From: Rebecca billardiae RCC1528
Taxonomy: Eukaryota; Haptophyta
Direction: 5' to 3'
Assembly: GCA_965240325.2 (NCBI GenBank)
Contig: OZ251222.1
Location: 4,650,001 to 4,714,000 of the forward strand
DNA length: 64,000 bases
Shown: one piece after another, positions 34,988-46,414 of the stretch
Layout of the letters: every line of letters begins with the position of its first letter
Position numbering within the stretch: position 1 is the first letter of the stretch
The notes under the pieces: generated by a model
Told to the model about the DNA's origin: nothing
Seen by the model: only the letters and a program-made list of their open reading frames with translations
The model's database searches: none
Program-made: the position numbers and the translations under genes

Positions 34988-35786
34988 ATGAGCAAGCCGC
35001 TGGCTGTGATCGTGGGCGTCGGCGACGGGCTTTCCGCGGCTGTTGCGCGGGCGCTTGCCCCGACCTACCAGCTCGTGCTCGCCGCGCGCACACCGGAGAA
35101 GATGGCATCGCTCGCCGAGGAGACGTCCGCACGGACGGTGCTGATGGATGCGACCAGTGCGGAGGACATGGAGCGGCTGTTCGCTGGGCTTGAGGCGCCA
35201 CCGCGAGTCGCGATATACAACCCATCGCGCCGAGTCGCGGGCCCCATCCAGGATCTGGACCCTGCAGAAGTCAAGCAGGCACGCGCAACATCGCCAATTG
35301 CACACTGCACACGCGCCGCGTGGATCGTGCGCTGCGCTCATGATGTGTCGTCCACCCGCGGTGCTCTGCGGTGCACAGGCCGTTGATGTCACGGCATTCG
35401 GAGCGTTCCTCCTCGGGCAGGCCGCGACACGTGCAATGCTCAAGGCAGAGCCCGACGAGCGCGGCGTTCGAGGCACGATCCTCTTCACGGGCGCCTCGGC
35501 GGGCGTGAAGGGCTTCCCGCGCTCGACGCCTTTTGCTATGGGCAACTTCGCCAAGCGCGGCTTGGCCGAGGCCATGGCGCGCGAGTTGCATCCGCAGGGG
35601 ATCCACGTCGCGTGGGTCTGCATCGACGGCGCGATCCGCAACCCTGGGCGCACGGAGCCCGCCGAGAAGCCCGACAGCATGCTGTCTCAAGACGCGATCG
35701 CACGCAGCTACCTGCACCTGATCGAGCAGGACCGCTCGGCGTGGAGCTGCGAGCTCACCCTGCGCCCTTGGGTGGAGAACTGGTGA
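34988..35786 (+). CDS. Short-chain dehydrogenase/reductase-like protein with altered active site (2 exons, GC-AG intron)
   Basis: Exon 1 is 34988-35278 and exon 2 is 35379-35786; the 100-bp intron begins GCACGCGC after CAG and ends GTGCACAG. Joining gives DPAEVKQ-AVDVTAFGAFLLGQ, the expected SDR helix, and 232 residues. The Rossmann motif is VGVGDGLSAAVARALA at the N terminus, with NPS in place of NAG and TGASAGVKG carrying the usual Ser strand. The YxxxK catalytic pair is replaced: the aligned stretch is FAMGN, so Tyr is Phe and Lys is Asn. A bacterial-type subfamily with FAMGK is known to me, so Phe may be ancestral, but loss of Lys is odd. It may be a non-catalytic or specialised SDR. No targeting peptide is obvious. 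Confidence 0.75.
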
Positions 35787-36060
35787 GCACCGCACGGGAT
35801 GGCCCATCAGTTGTTGGAAGGTTTGATGCTTGTCACCGCCGCCGCCGCCCCAAGTCTCAGCCATGAGCCAAGTTGTCGCGAACCAAATGTGAGATGGCGA
35901 TGTCTCGGATCTGACCAATCAGCGTCAAGCTTGACCGAACAAACCACGAGCCGCTCAGAAAATGGTAATTCGGGCGCCCGGCTTTTCGGTCGGCTTCCAG
36001 CCGGTCCTGTGCACGGCATACGCGCGCGCCCCCGAGCGGCCGAGCGAGGCGCGACCAACC

Positions 36061-38790
36061 ATGGATGGCGCTCGCGCTGCGCAGCGGTGCCGGCTCTTTG
36101 GCGTGGCCGGCGCGGTCATCGGCACTGCCCTCGTCTGCTCGGCCGCTCTGCTCCTCCGCGGCCCGTCCGACCCGGCGGGGCACGCGGCGGCGGTCGATCT
36201 GGCCTCCGAGTCGGGCCTCGAGAAGCGGCGTCCGCAGCCGTCGCCCCTGGACAAGCCGCCGCGCCGCACGCTGGAGTACGAGTGGGTGGTCACGAGCGTG
36301 TGGGACCGCCGCCCTGACTGCATGGCCGTCGACGAGCGCTGGCCGCGCCGCGTGCTGCTCGTGAACGGGCAGCACATCGGGCCGCACATCAACGTGACGC
36401 GCGGCGACATTGTCAAGGTGAAGGTGACCAACATGATCGAGGCGCGCGACTTTGGGCACAACGAGATGCACGGCATCACGATCCACTGGCACGGCCTCAA
36501 GCAGCGCTCGAAGACCCAGTGGTCCGACGGCGTCGGCTGGCTGACGCAGTGCCCGATCGGGTACAACCGCTCGTACACGTACGTGCTGGACACGGCGCAG
36601 GACTCGGTGGGCACGCACTGGTGGCACGCGCACACGGGCTCGGACAACGCGGACGGGATGTACGGCGCGTTCGTCGTGCGCGAGCCCGCCAACCGCCGGC
36701 TGCCCAAGGAGTACGCGTACGACGCCGACCTGCCTGTGCTCTTTGTGCAGGGCTGGTGGAACTACTCGGCGCCCTCGCTCGAGTGGGGGCTGCAGCAGCA
36801 GGAGCTGCGCTGGGTGGCGAACGCGCAGTCGATCCTGATGAACGGCAAGGGCGTGAACGGCCCGTCGCTCGACAAGCGCGCCGAGCCCGGCAACAGCGCG
36901 GGCTGCGACCTCGACTCGCTCGACACGTGGTGGACGTACGACATCCAGCCCGGCCGCACGTACAGGCTGCGCGTGGTCGCGGCCGGCACGCTGCTGCCGA
37001 TCAACATCACGATGCCCGGCCACCGCATGACGATCATCGAGGCGGACGGCGCGTACGTGCAGCCGCTCGAGGTCGACGAGCTGCTCGTCAACCTCGGCCA
37101 GCGCTACTCCGTCCTCTTCACCGCCGACCAGCCGGTGGGCAACTACGAGATCGTCGCGAGCGTGTACGGCCGGCAGGCGCGCTCCGGCCAGTGCGCGCTC
37201 GAGTACCGCAAGAGCTTCGAGTACGAGTGGGAGGCGGGCACGTTCTCGACGACGCAGTCGTGCGGCGGGCTCGACCCGGCGGAGGCGGGCGTGGACGCCG
37301 CGCGGCGCGCCGCCCTCGACGGGCAGGCCATCGAGACGAACTTCCGGCTGCCGAGCGGGCTGGCGGTGCTGCACTACACGGGGGCGCCCTACTCGCTCGC
37401 ACGCCTGCACCAAGGGCGGTACGGCTCGGAGGAGGAGAAGCTGCGCGCGCGCACGATCAACTGGGTGCAGAACCTGACGATCGCCCAGCGCGACGCGCTC
37501 AGCCGCCGCGTCGCCGCCTTCGAGAACCGGCTGCGCGCCAACACCAACCTGAACAGCTACGACAGCGGGCAGAAGCTGCCCACCTCGCGCGGCGCGGTGC
37601 CGCGCGTCGACATGGCGCTCACGACGTGGTGGCCGGGCAAGCTGCCGCAGCGCTGGCACGACGACGCGCTGCCGGGGTACATCACGGCGCCGACGCTCGC
37701 CGACGGGCCCGGCGTGCGCGCGGGCGCGCTCCCCGTGTACAAGTGGGCGGTGAACAACGTGACGCAGGCGTTTGGCGCCAAGCGCGGCGTGGCCAGCGCC
37801 AGGGGGCTGCCTGTCGAGACGCAGTTCTACGCCAAGACGGTGCAGGGGTACGAGATCACGCCCGACTACGAGCTGTGGCCGAAGCCCGGCGACGGGCCCA
37901 ACCCGACGTACACGCTCGGCGTCTTCGCGTGGCAGCTCGACTTCGGCGCCATCGTCGACTTTGTCATCTACAATGACGACCTCGCGGAGGAGCACCCGTG
38001 CGCGCACGCCGCGCGCGCCTCGAGGGCGCACGGCGCTCTCGCGCGCCGCCGCGCGCGCTCAGACGCAGGGTGCGCGCGGGCTTGACGCGAGTGGGCGCGC
38101 GCCCGCCCCGCGCGCGGCCCTGCCGCGCGCGCAGCTGGCACATGCACGGCTACTGCTTCCACGTCCTCGGACACGGCACGGGCAAGTTCAGCGCCGCGGA
38201 CCGCTCGCGGCTCAACTGGAAGGACCCGGTGTGCAGGGACACTACGCAGGTGCTGCCGGACACGTGGGCGTACATCCGCGTGCGCTTCGACAATCCGGGT
38301 GCGCGCGCGGCGCGGCAGCGGCCTCGTCCCCGCGCGCGCGACGCGGCGCCCACGCCGAGCGCTCTCAGCCCTCGCCCCGCGTGCGCGCGCCGCCCCCCCC
38401 GTTGCAGGCGTGTGGTACTTCCACTGCCACATGGACTGGCACCTCGAGCTCGGCCTCGGCGCGCTGATGATGGTCAAGGACGGCAAGGACTCGGCGCAGC
38501 GGCTGCCCAGGCCGGCGTCGCTCGACGACTACCGCATGTGCAACGCGCTCGTCAGCTCTGACTGGAACGCGGACGGCTACCGCAAGTTTGGCACCGGCGG
38601 CTGGACCGGCCTGGACAAGAAGCCGCCGGGCGACGCGCCCGCCGCTTGGCGCCAGTTTGGCGACGTGAAGAAGTACGACCAGCTCGCCAGCAGCGGGCGG
38701 AAGGACGCTCTCCAGCAGACGCCGCCGCCACCGTCGCCGTCGTCGTCAAGTCATGGCCGCCGTCATGCGCATCGCCGGCGTGGCCACTAG
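36061..38790 (+). CDS. Laccase-like multicopper oxidase with N-terminal membrane anchor (3 exons)
   Basis: Exons are 36061-37997, 38135-38298 and 38408-38790 (827 residues); introns of 137 and 109 bp both start GTGCGCGC. All four copper-ligand clusters are present: IHWHG (about residue 141), HWWHAH (about 186), HP-WHMHGYCFH (rebuilt across intron 1) and HCHMDWHLELGLG (after intron 2). The residue ten after the Cys, the type-1 axial position, is Leu, as in many laccases. Residues about 13-33 (LFGVAGAVIGTALVCSAALLL) form a signal anchor or uncleaved signal peptide, so the enzyme is extracellular or lumenal. The C-terminal tail is Ser/Pro then His/Arg-rich. The family oxidises phenols or metals such as Fe(II) and Mn(II) with O2 reduced to water; the substrate cannot be decided. 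An ATG at 35962 is in frame but precedes the natural leader. Confidence 0.85.
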
Positions 38791-39160
38791 TTGAACGGCG
38801 AGTAAGCGGCGGAGTAAGCTGCCGCACAGCTATTCAGCTGACTTGGCCAGTAGGAGTACCGAGAATATATAGCGCCTGCTACGCGTTGAGCGGCGGAGCT
38901 CGTCACTCTCACACTGTGCCGTTGATCACGCCGACGCCGGATTACATTATTCGTCATATATCATTCAGCAGCAGACTGTCCGGCTGACGCTGGCGCCGCG
39001 GGCGGCAGAGTCAGACCAAACGGGCAAAGGGTGCGCGGCGCCGCCGACTCGGCGGGCGGTTCAGACGTCGACGAATACTCGACTAGGTCGACGTTCATCT
39101 GCTCGTCGGTTTAGCTCGCTGCGGCGTACGCGCGCATCATATATATATATATCGTCATCA

Positions 39161-39207
<47 letters not shown>

Positions 39208-39590
39208 TATACTATACGTATACTAGAGACGAGTTGGGCATCCTCCGTGCTGGAGGTCGAGGCGATAGGTGTCTCGGGCGCGCAGCTGTTGTGCGCTGGA
39301 CAGGTTGCACAGGAAACTGTCCTTGGTGTTACATTTCTGAGAGACGGCGCCTCTGAAGGATGGCGCCCGCCCACTCGCCGCTCGTGGGTGGCGCGCGCCT
39401 CGCGTGTCGATGCAGCCCCGCATCATGACTAGCTGAATGCGCGTGTCGTCAGGACTTGTCCGCGTGCGCTACATCCCTTGAGCTAGCACAGCCGGGACCC
39501 CCTCGCCGTCGGCAGTGACTGTCATCATCCCATCACACGTCGCGTGAGACGGCAAACAGCCACAGCAGCATCACCCTCTCGTCCAGGATC
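38791..39590. other. Intergenic region with (TA)n tract
   Basis: No gene seen. A TA microsatellite runs at about 39137-39153 and 39167-39207, interrupted by ATCGTCATCATAAC. The flanks are GC-balanced and carry stops in all frames. Confidence 0.6.
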
Positions 39591-41150
39591 ATCAGGCAGC
39601 TGGAGACAGTCCTCCCTTCGACGCGTCTCGGAGCGAGCGCACACGCCCAGCTCTATCTGCGTCACACCGCCCGCGCCATCCGTCTCGAGCCCAACGCCCG
39701 TCACCACGCGCAGTATGGCAAACCGTCATGATCGGACCGAGCTCGTCGCCCGAGTGCAGCCTTCGCCCGCAATGCCGCGCGCGAGCATTCGAGTTCGACA
39801 ATAAGTCGTCAGCGACTTGTGGGCCGGCGGGGAGATCCACGCGTGGCATAGATACCATGTAGGTCGTCAGCTCCTGCTCGGTGTACGCACGCGCTCTGCA
39901 TCTGAACACTTGATAGAAGCTCTCGATCATCACCATCGAGCTGTCTACGTGAGCCTGTGCGACCGTCTGCGCAACACCTCGCGCCTCACCCTTGATGCTG
40001 AGCTCACGCGAGACAAAGAAGGCTATGTAGGGCTCAATGACATTCATACAGTGAGAGCGTCCTTGCCGCAGCGAGCGACAGCTTCCTTCGCCCGCTTCTT
40101 AGCACTCGCCCTGCTGTTCTTGGGCGTGAGTGAGGCGTGGTGCCTCGTCAGCCTGCTGAGCGGTTCTTGTCGATGCGTGTCACAGCGCGGAAGCAGGTGT
40201 GCGTTCGCGAGGCGTCGTGCGTGGATGCCGTTCTTCATGCTGACGACATAGATAGACTGCGTAGCGGCCGTCTCCTCATCCAAGAGCCTCGAGCATGCCA
40301 CGACTCTGACACTTCAGCGCTCCGGCCGGCGCGCATGCACCATCAAGTGCAACCGAGCGGTTGAGAGGTAGCCGCCGCCAGCTTTTCGACCCTCACCAAC
40401 ACGCGCTGGATGAACATTGCAAGGTTGTCGCATACTATGAGTGTCGCGTGTCTCTTCCCGCGACTGTTGCTGCGCAACGTGATGTGCAAGACCAGTCGCG
40501 CGCGCGCTCCATCCAATACACGCACGGCTGATGAATGGACGTGGCCGAGCGCAAGCACGCACGCGCGAGTCGTAGGCTGCGAACGTCGTGTGCGGCCAGA
40601 CTGCGACGTGCACGGCACGTATCCACCTTGCATTGCTACGTCTCTTCACACCGGGCCTGGGACTCTTCCAGGCTGAGACGGCCTGCTCTGCTGCCCTCTG
40701 TGACTCAGATGCCGCGCGAACGTGCCGCGCGGCTGCGCGATGTCGCGATTGGAGCTCAAGGGTGGTTGACTTTCGGTACATGCTACTCAAGCAGGAAGAG
40801 GCCGATCGAGGCGCGGAGTGGCGCGCTGCACCCGCAACAGCGGGCATCGTGCAGCGCGCGAGAGCGCGCGCCGCTTCCGGGCGCACGGCGACGGCGCCAT
40901 GTACCGAAAGACGGGTGGACAGGTCGCGTCCACTGGGAATGTAACATCTGTCAGTCGCGGGCGGTCATTTTTCCGTGCAACCTGTCGCTGCCGAGTCCTA
41001 CCTCGCGCGGATCGAGGAGCGAGGTGCGCGCCGATGATGCCCGCTGAATGCCCCCTTTTGGGGCTCCGACGAGGCGGCAAGAGCCAGAGCAGCTCGCCTT
41101 GCAACGAAGTGGAATGGCTCGGGGGCGCCCGAGAAGCCACTCTCACTCCA
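39590..41150 (-). pseudogene. Fragments of an unidentified, probably mobile-element-derived coding region
   Basis: Minus-strand segments look protein-like but lie in different frames: DNLAMFIQRVL (near 40430-40398), LLDEETAATQSIYVVSMKNG (near 40290-40230) and NVIEPYIAFFVSRELSIKGEARG followed by SMVMIESFYQVFRCRARAYTEQEL (40047-39860). A GTGAGG donor-like site follows the first. I could not assemble one clean gene. Third-position GC is visibly lower than in the neighbouring genes, which suggests a degraded transposon or foreign gene. I do not recognise the family, and the coding strand itself is not certain. Confidence 0.25.
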
Positions 41151-41511
41151 GGTGATGCAGCAGCCAGCCGTCACTGCCGTGTACCCGTAGAAGGTTCATG
41201 ACGAATTCTGCGAGCTGGGTGCAACAGAGTGAGAGGCCACACGGCGAGCCCCGCCGTCACGCAGCTCGTACACACTCAGTTATTGTACCAATAACACGAC
41301 CACATATACTATACGTATACTACTACAGCAGAGTACCGATCCGTGCCAGCGTCCGGAGCGCATTACAGTTACTATACTGCTGTACCCGACGAAGATCGGG
41401 CCACGTAGCCGATATCATTATTTATCAGCCGCCGAGCATCAGTACGGTTCGGTAGTTGCGCCATTCAGCGCATATCGTCAGCGCATCACCAGCAGATCAC
41501 GACTCACGTCG
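41151..41511. other. Intergenic region, no gene seen
   Basis: About 360 bp of mixed, relatively AT-rich sequence downstream of the minus-strand ankyrin gene; stops in all frames and no repeat of note. Confidence 0.5.
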
Positions 41512-42385
41512 TCACTTGCTGGCTTTCGTCTTGCCCCCGCCGCTCGCCGCGGGGAGGCCTTTGCTGCCTGGCTTGGCGCTGCCCCGGCGCTGCTTGTAGC
41601 TCAGGTTGGAGCCCTGCCGCGAGAGCCGGCGCGCCTGCGTGGGCGGCGGTGCTGCCGCCGGCGGCGCTGCCGCCGCCGCGGCGTCCGCGGCCGCCCTCAC
41701 CGCATCGCGCATCGTGCGCGACAGCTCGGTCGCGGGCGGTTGCGGACGCAGCCCGGCGGAGCGCTCCTGCCTGCGCTCGAGCTCCTGCAGCTGGCGCGTC
41801 GAGCGCACGACGTCGCGCTCCTGCAGCGGGTTCGAGCCGAGCCGCGCCTCGAGCGCCTCGCCCGGCGACACGACGGTCGCGGCCGGGTTGGCGCTGGGCC
41901 GCGGCCCCTGGAACTGGGGCGCCCACGCGGTGCGCGGCCGCGCGCGCAGGCCGAGGCCCCACTCTGCGAGCTCGTGCGTCGTGGGCTCGGAGGACTGCAT
42001 GGGCACGCGCGTGCCGATCCGCGTCGCGCCCGCCACGGCCGTCGACGCCTTGACCAGCGGGTCGAGCTCCGGCCGGCGCTCGACCACCGTGCGCCACGCG
42101 GTCGGCGGCGGCGGCCGCGCGGCGCGTGAGTCGCGCGCGCTCTGCTCCATCAGCTGCACCGCCTCGCCGATCTGCCCGCGGTCCGAGAGCATGTGCAGCT
42201 GGAGCTCGAGCGCGACCGCGATCTCGGAGGCGCGGCGTGGCTTCGGCCGCGCCGCCGCCGCCGTCGCGGGCCGCCTCGACGACTCGCGCCGCTGCTGCCG
42301 CTCCGCCTTCTCGAGCTGCAGGCTGTGCGTCGAGGAGCGGCGCGCGGACACGCTCGAGCGACGGCCGGAGATGCCGCCACCGCCG

Positions 42386-42433
<48 letters not shown>

Positions 42434-43530
42434 GGGCGCTGCGTGCCCGGCGCGCTCGCGGGGCGGGTGCGCGAGGCGATGCCCATCATCGCGCCGAACA
42501 TGTGCTCCGAGAGCAGGTCGGGGTCGCCGCACGCGCGCACCTCCCCCGAGCGCTCGGGCTCGGGCAGCTCGTCGGGCGGCCGCCCCCCCGCCACGGCGTG
42601 CAGCACCGCGCCCGTGCTGAGCGGCGCGTACGGGTACTGCGCGTACACGGGCAGCGGGAGCGCGGGCTCGCCGCGCCGGTTGACGCCCTCGGCGAAGGGC
42701 GAGCGCGCGACCGCCGCCCCGTCGAACGCCGCGCCGCCCTCGCGATCAACGCCGCCGCCGCCGCCGCCGCCGCCGAGCACGTCGGCGCCGTCCGGCAGCT
42801 CGGGCGCCGCGCGCAGCGGGATGGGCGCGGGCTCGTGGCCCTTCGTGTCGTCGTACAGGTGGCGCAGGGGGCGGACGAGCTGCGCGCCGCCGCCGAGCGC
42901 GCCCGTGCCCGCGCCCTCGATCCAGTCGCACCGCCGGCCGAGCGCCTCGCGCCAGTTGCGGTACTCCACCGCCTTGCGCCACCTGGCCGCCTCCGTGAGC
43001 GCCGCGTGCTCGACCGCGCCCAGCCCGACGTGGTCGGCGATCGACGCGTCGGCGCCCTCCTCGAGGAGGAAGGAGCAGACGGGGACGTGGCCCGCCTTGG
43101 CCGCGTACACCAGCGCCGTGTGCCCCGTCTCGCTCTGCGAGTTCAGCGCGCCGGGCGCCGCGTTGAGCAGCAGCCGCACGATGTGCGCGTTGCCCATCGA
43201 CGCCGCCATGTGCAGCGCGTTCTGCCCGCCGCCGTTGCGCGCGAGCACGTCGGCGCGCTTGCGCAAGAGGGAGACGCAGATGCGCGGCCGCTGGAGCATC
43301 ACGGCCAGCAGCAGCGGCTGCCCGTCGTTCACGTCCACGGGCTCGTCGGCCGAGCCGGCCGCGAGCAGCTCGTCCACACGGCTCAGGCTGCACGCGTCCA
43401 CCGCGCGGAGCAGCGGCGTGCGGGTCCGGGCGGAGGGCAGCGCGGGAGGTTGCTTGACTCGGATCTTGGTGAAGTCCACGCGCCGCACCCTTGGCACGCC
43501 CACGGGTCTCGGACGAGCGTCGAACGGCAT
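41512..43530 (-). CDS. Ankyrin-repeat protein with low-complexity C-terminal half
   Basis: 672 residues, single exon. Residues about 36-185 hold four or more ankyrin repeats: TPLLRAVDACSLSRVDELLAAG, QPLLLAVMLQRPRICVSLLRKRA, NALHMAASMGNAHIVRLLLNAA and TALVYAAKAGHVPVCSFLLEEGAD. The rest is disordered, with a run of about 20 Gly (encoded near 42375-42430), a basic SSVSARRSS segment, and an Ala/Pro- then Lys/Ser-rich tail. Ankyrin repeats are protein-binding scaffolds; no catalytic domain is visible. The start at MPFDARPRP is the first ATG of the frame. It lies in the same orientation as the uridine-kinase-like gene upstream, 329 bp away. Confidence 0.75.
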
Positions 43531-43859
43531 GAGCGCGTCGCCGAAAGCCTTGCTGCCGCGTGCGCCGGCACGGGTGGGGCTGGCCGCGCTTTAGCAGCTG
43601 TAACGTCGTCATCATTGACTCCAGTTGCAGCCGGTCCGGTCGTTACAATACTGTCAGTGTCAGCCGTGACCGACCTCCCTTGGCCGTCCCGAGCTCCCGA
43701 GCGACCGGACTCGGCAACTGAGTGCAGCGGCAGAGGGCACGGAGGGGCAGACCCGCAGACACGCCGACGGCAGCACGCTTCTGTCGCCTTCTGCGCAGCG
43801 GGCTGCAGCGCCAAGGGTCCCTGGAATCGCCACCACGACCACTGCATGTCTGCGGCCAG
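43531..43859. other. Intergenic region between two minus-strand genes
   Basis: 329 bp with no separate gene. It contains the 3' end of the uridine-kinase-like gene and the promoter of the ankyrin gene. Confidence 0.5.
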
Positions 43860-45642
43860 CTAGTGGCAGTCGAACGCGCCGTCGCCGATGAACTCGCGCA
43901 TCAGCGAGGTCGAGGGCACCTGCGGCACACGCGGGCGCGGCGCGCGCGTCAGCTGCGAGCGCGCGGCCGCTGCCCGCCTCTCTCTCTCTCGCGCGCGCGC
44001 GCTCTCTCTCTCGGGCGCGCGCGGCGTCGGTCCGTGCGCGCGCACCAGAGAGGCGGTGCACGCGTTGAACTGCGTGAGCATCGAGAGCAGCTCCTGCGCC
44101 TTGTGGAACTCGGGCTCATGCGGCTGCACTGCGGTCAGCAGCGGCTCGACAAACGGCTTGAGCACCTGCGCGGGAACGGGGGCGCGCGCGCGCGCCGCGC
44201 CGCGCGCACACCGCTCGTCACGGGCCCCCGCCCCCGGCGCGCCCCACCGCGCCCCACCGCGCCCCAGCGCGCACCCTGAGCTCGTACTCCATGCCCGAGT
44301 TCATCACGTAGTCGACCGAGTCCTGGTGCGGGAAGATCCACGTGTGCTCGCCGCGCCGCACGTTCTGCCACATCGAGAGCGTGCGCGCGGCGGAGTGCCC
44401 GCGGAAGAGGAAGTCGCGGCACATGCGGCGCAGCAGCCGGTGGTCCGTCGTGCGGATCGCGTTCGTCTCGTCCAGCTGCAGCGCGGACAGCGGCGAGATG
44501 TAGATCTTGAAGACGCGCTCCTTGGGCACGGTGCTCGTGTACTCGGGGTTGAGCGCGTGGATCCCCTCGATCACGAGGATCGACTGGCCCTCGGGCAGCC
44601 GGAACTTCTTGCCCGCGCCGTCGCGGTACCCCGTCTTCATGTTGTACGTCGGCGTGAGCACCTCCTCGCCGCGCAGCAGCGCGTTGATGTGCTCGTTCAC
44701 CAGCGGCACGTCCATCGCCTCGATCGAGTCGTAGTCCACGTCCGAGCGCTGGCTGCGCACCTTGTACTTGGGCTGCTGGTCGAGCGGCAGGTAGTAGTGG
44801 TCCACGGAGAGCGGCACCGCGTGGAACCCCGCGTTCGCCAGGTACATCGACAGCTTCGTCGCGAAGGTCGTCTTGCCCGAGGAGGTGGGGCCGGCGATGC
44901 AGATCACACCCACCTTGTGCAAAGCGCTCTTCGCCCCGCTGTTGCGCTCGCAGATCGCCTGCGCGATGCCGGCGAGCTTGCCCTCTTGCCGGAACTCGGA
45001 GTGGAGCACGAAGTCGGCCAGCTCGCGCCCCACCGCCTTCAGCTCGTTCAGCTGCCCCACGCACTCGGTCCCCATCATCTTGTCCCACGCCTTGTGGTCG
45101 GCGAACGACGTCATGAGCGTCTGCGAGGGGGTGAAGTCCTCCAGCGCGCCGCCCGAGTTGTTCCACACGACGAAGAGGCCCGGCCCCTGCGGGATGAGCT
45201 TCGGCCGCGCCTGCGCCACGCCGCCCGTACTCGGCAGCAGCGGGAAGATCGCCAGCCGCCACTCCTTCTTGATCGAGTGCACCGCGACCGTCTCGCCCAC
45301 CACGCGCGTCTTGAGCAGGGTGGCCGAGAACGCGAGCTTCTCCTTCTCGAAGTACTTGAGCGCATCGGCATACGGCACCCGCTTCTCCTCGATCTTCGCG
45401 TCGCTCGCGATCAGGTTGTCCAGCGCCGACTGTAGCGCGCTGATCTGCTTGGCCGTGATCGGCGTGCTGTCGTGCAGCTCAAAGTAGTACGCGCCGTCGA
45501 TCGGCCAGCCGCCGTGCAGCATCTCGGGGATCTCGCGCTGCGCGACGACGGAGATGAGCGTGCGCAGCGTGCGCCGGTACAACGCGTCGCATAGCCCGAT
45601 CGCGTCGGGGCCCTCGTGCATGTCGCGCTTCTTCGGTGGCAT
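43860..45642 (-). CDS. Uridine kinase/phosphoribulokinase-family protein with N-terminal accessory domain (3 exons)
   Basis: Exons are 44275-45642, 44046-44165 and 43860-43919; introns of 109 and 126 bp both begin GTGCGCGC and end in CAG, in phase 0. The product is 515 residues. The P-loop GPTSSGKT is at about residues 251-258, followed by SVDHYYLP, SIEAMDVP, VIEGIHALN and the lid-like RRMCRDFLFRG. Splicing restores the family C terminus MEYELR-VLKPFVEPLL, then NACTASL-VPSTSLMREFIGD. The N-terminal 230 residues (HDSTPITAKQISAL, FVVWNNSGG) resemble the threonyl-tRNA-synthetase-like accessory region found in front of uridine-kinase domains in some bacterial-type proteins. It probably phosphorylates a nucleoside or related small molecule; substrate unknown. 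Exon 1 alone would read on as a Gly/Ala-rich shadow to 44218. Confidence 0.85.
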
Positions 45643-45786
45643 CGTCGGGACAGCGGCGGCGTGCGGCCTGGCCTAGGCAGCCGTGGGAGCTGCCGAAAAG
45701 CCGCCGCTCGCAACCGGGGTCGACGAAACCCCGATGAAGCCGAGGCACGGTCGCACGGAGGCAGCTCTACATCTAACCGGTTCAGC
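45643..45786. promoter_or_regulatory. Short bidirectional promoter region
   Basis: Only 144 bp separate the start codons of the uridine-kinase-like gene (-) and the IscA-like gene (+), so the two promoters must overlap. No TATA box is seen. Confidence 0.5.
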
Positions 45787-46414
45787 ATGGCGGCGGCCCA
45801 GCGCGTGTTCGCGGTGGGGATTCGGACGCACTTGCCACGCTTCGCTGGGCCATTGCATGCGCTCGCCAGGCCCTCGTACGCACGCATCGCCCCTCTGTAC
45901 TCGGCCATGCGCGCGGGTGCCCACGCGCCGGGCGACTCGCCGCGCACATTCGCCGCGGCGGCGGGGAGAAAACTTCCACCGTCGTTGAAGCTCTCGGACC
46001 GATGCCACAAGACTTTCCAGACGCTACTCTCCTCCAAACCAGAGGCGAGTGCGATGCGCATCACGATGGAAAACGACTGGGGCAGCCCTACGGGCTTTAC
46101 TTTCAAGCTCTCGTTCGCCTACGACGAGGTGCGTGAGGGCGAAGAGGCTGTCGTGCAAGATGGTGCGCGCACTCTAGCGGCGCGGTCCAAAGCCCATGAC
46201 ACGCATGCAGCTCCCCGTGCCCGCACGACTGCGCCTGCGCGGTGAAGATGCGCTTACATGCAGCACATGCGTCGCCGATCGTCCCGCAGGCGTGCGCCTG
46301 TTCGTCGAGAGCAAGGCGCTCTTCAACACATCCTCGGGGCTGCTGGGCGCCACCCTCGACATGGACGATGACCTCCGCATCAGCATCGTGCCCAGGGAGG
46401 GCCGCCCGGACTGA
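45787..46414 (+). CDS. IscA/HesB-like protein lacking the conserved cysteines (2 exons)
   Basis: Exons are 45787-46162 and 46290-46414; the 127-bp intron starts GTGCGCGC and ends CCGCAG. Joining gives VVQDGVRLFVESKALF, the core of A-type Fe-S carriers, and 166 residues. The Arg/Ala-rich, acid-poor N terminus (MAAAQRVFAVGIRTHLPRFAGP) looks mitochondrial or plastid-targeting. The region corresponding to GGCSGFQY reads NDWGSPTGFTFKLSF, and the protein ends at IVPREGRPD before the usual CGCG tail. All three cysteines that bind iron or the cluster are therefore absent. Either a non-canonical member or a model missing a further 3' exon; I found no convincing one downstream. Confidence 0.65.

Noticed and set aside
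39137-39207. (TA)n tract as an origin or promoter
   Set aside because: Pure TA repeats of similar kind occur at three other intergenic places; a microsatellite is sufficient explanation.
42193-43863. Long plus-strand ORF opposite the ankyrin gene
   Set aside because: Ala/Arg-rich shadow of the minus-strand ankyrin repeats, which give a recognisable domain.
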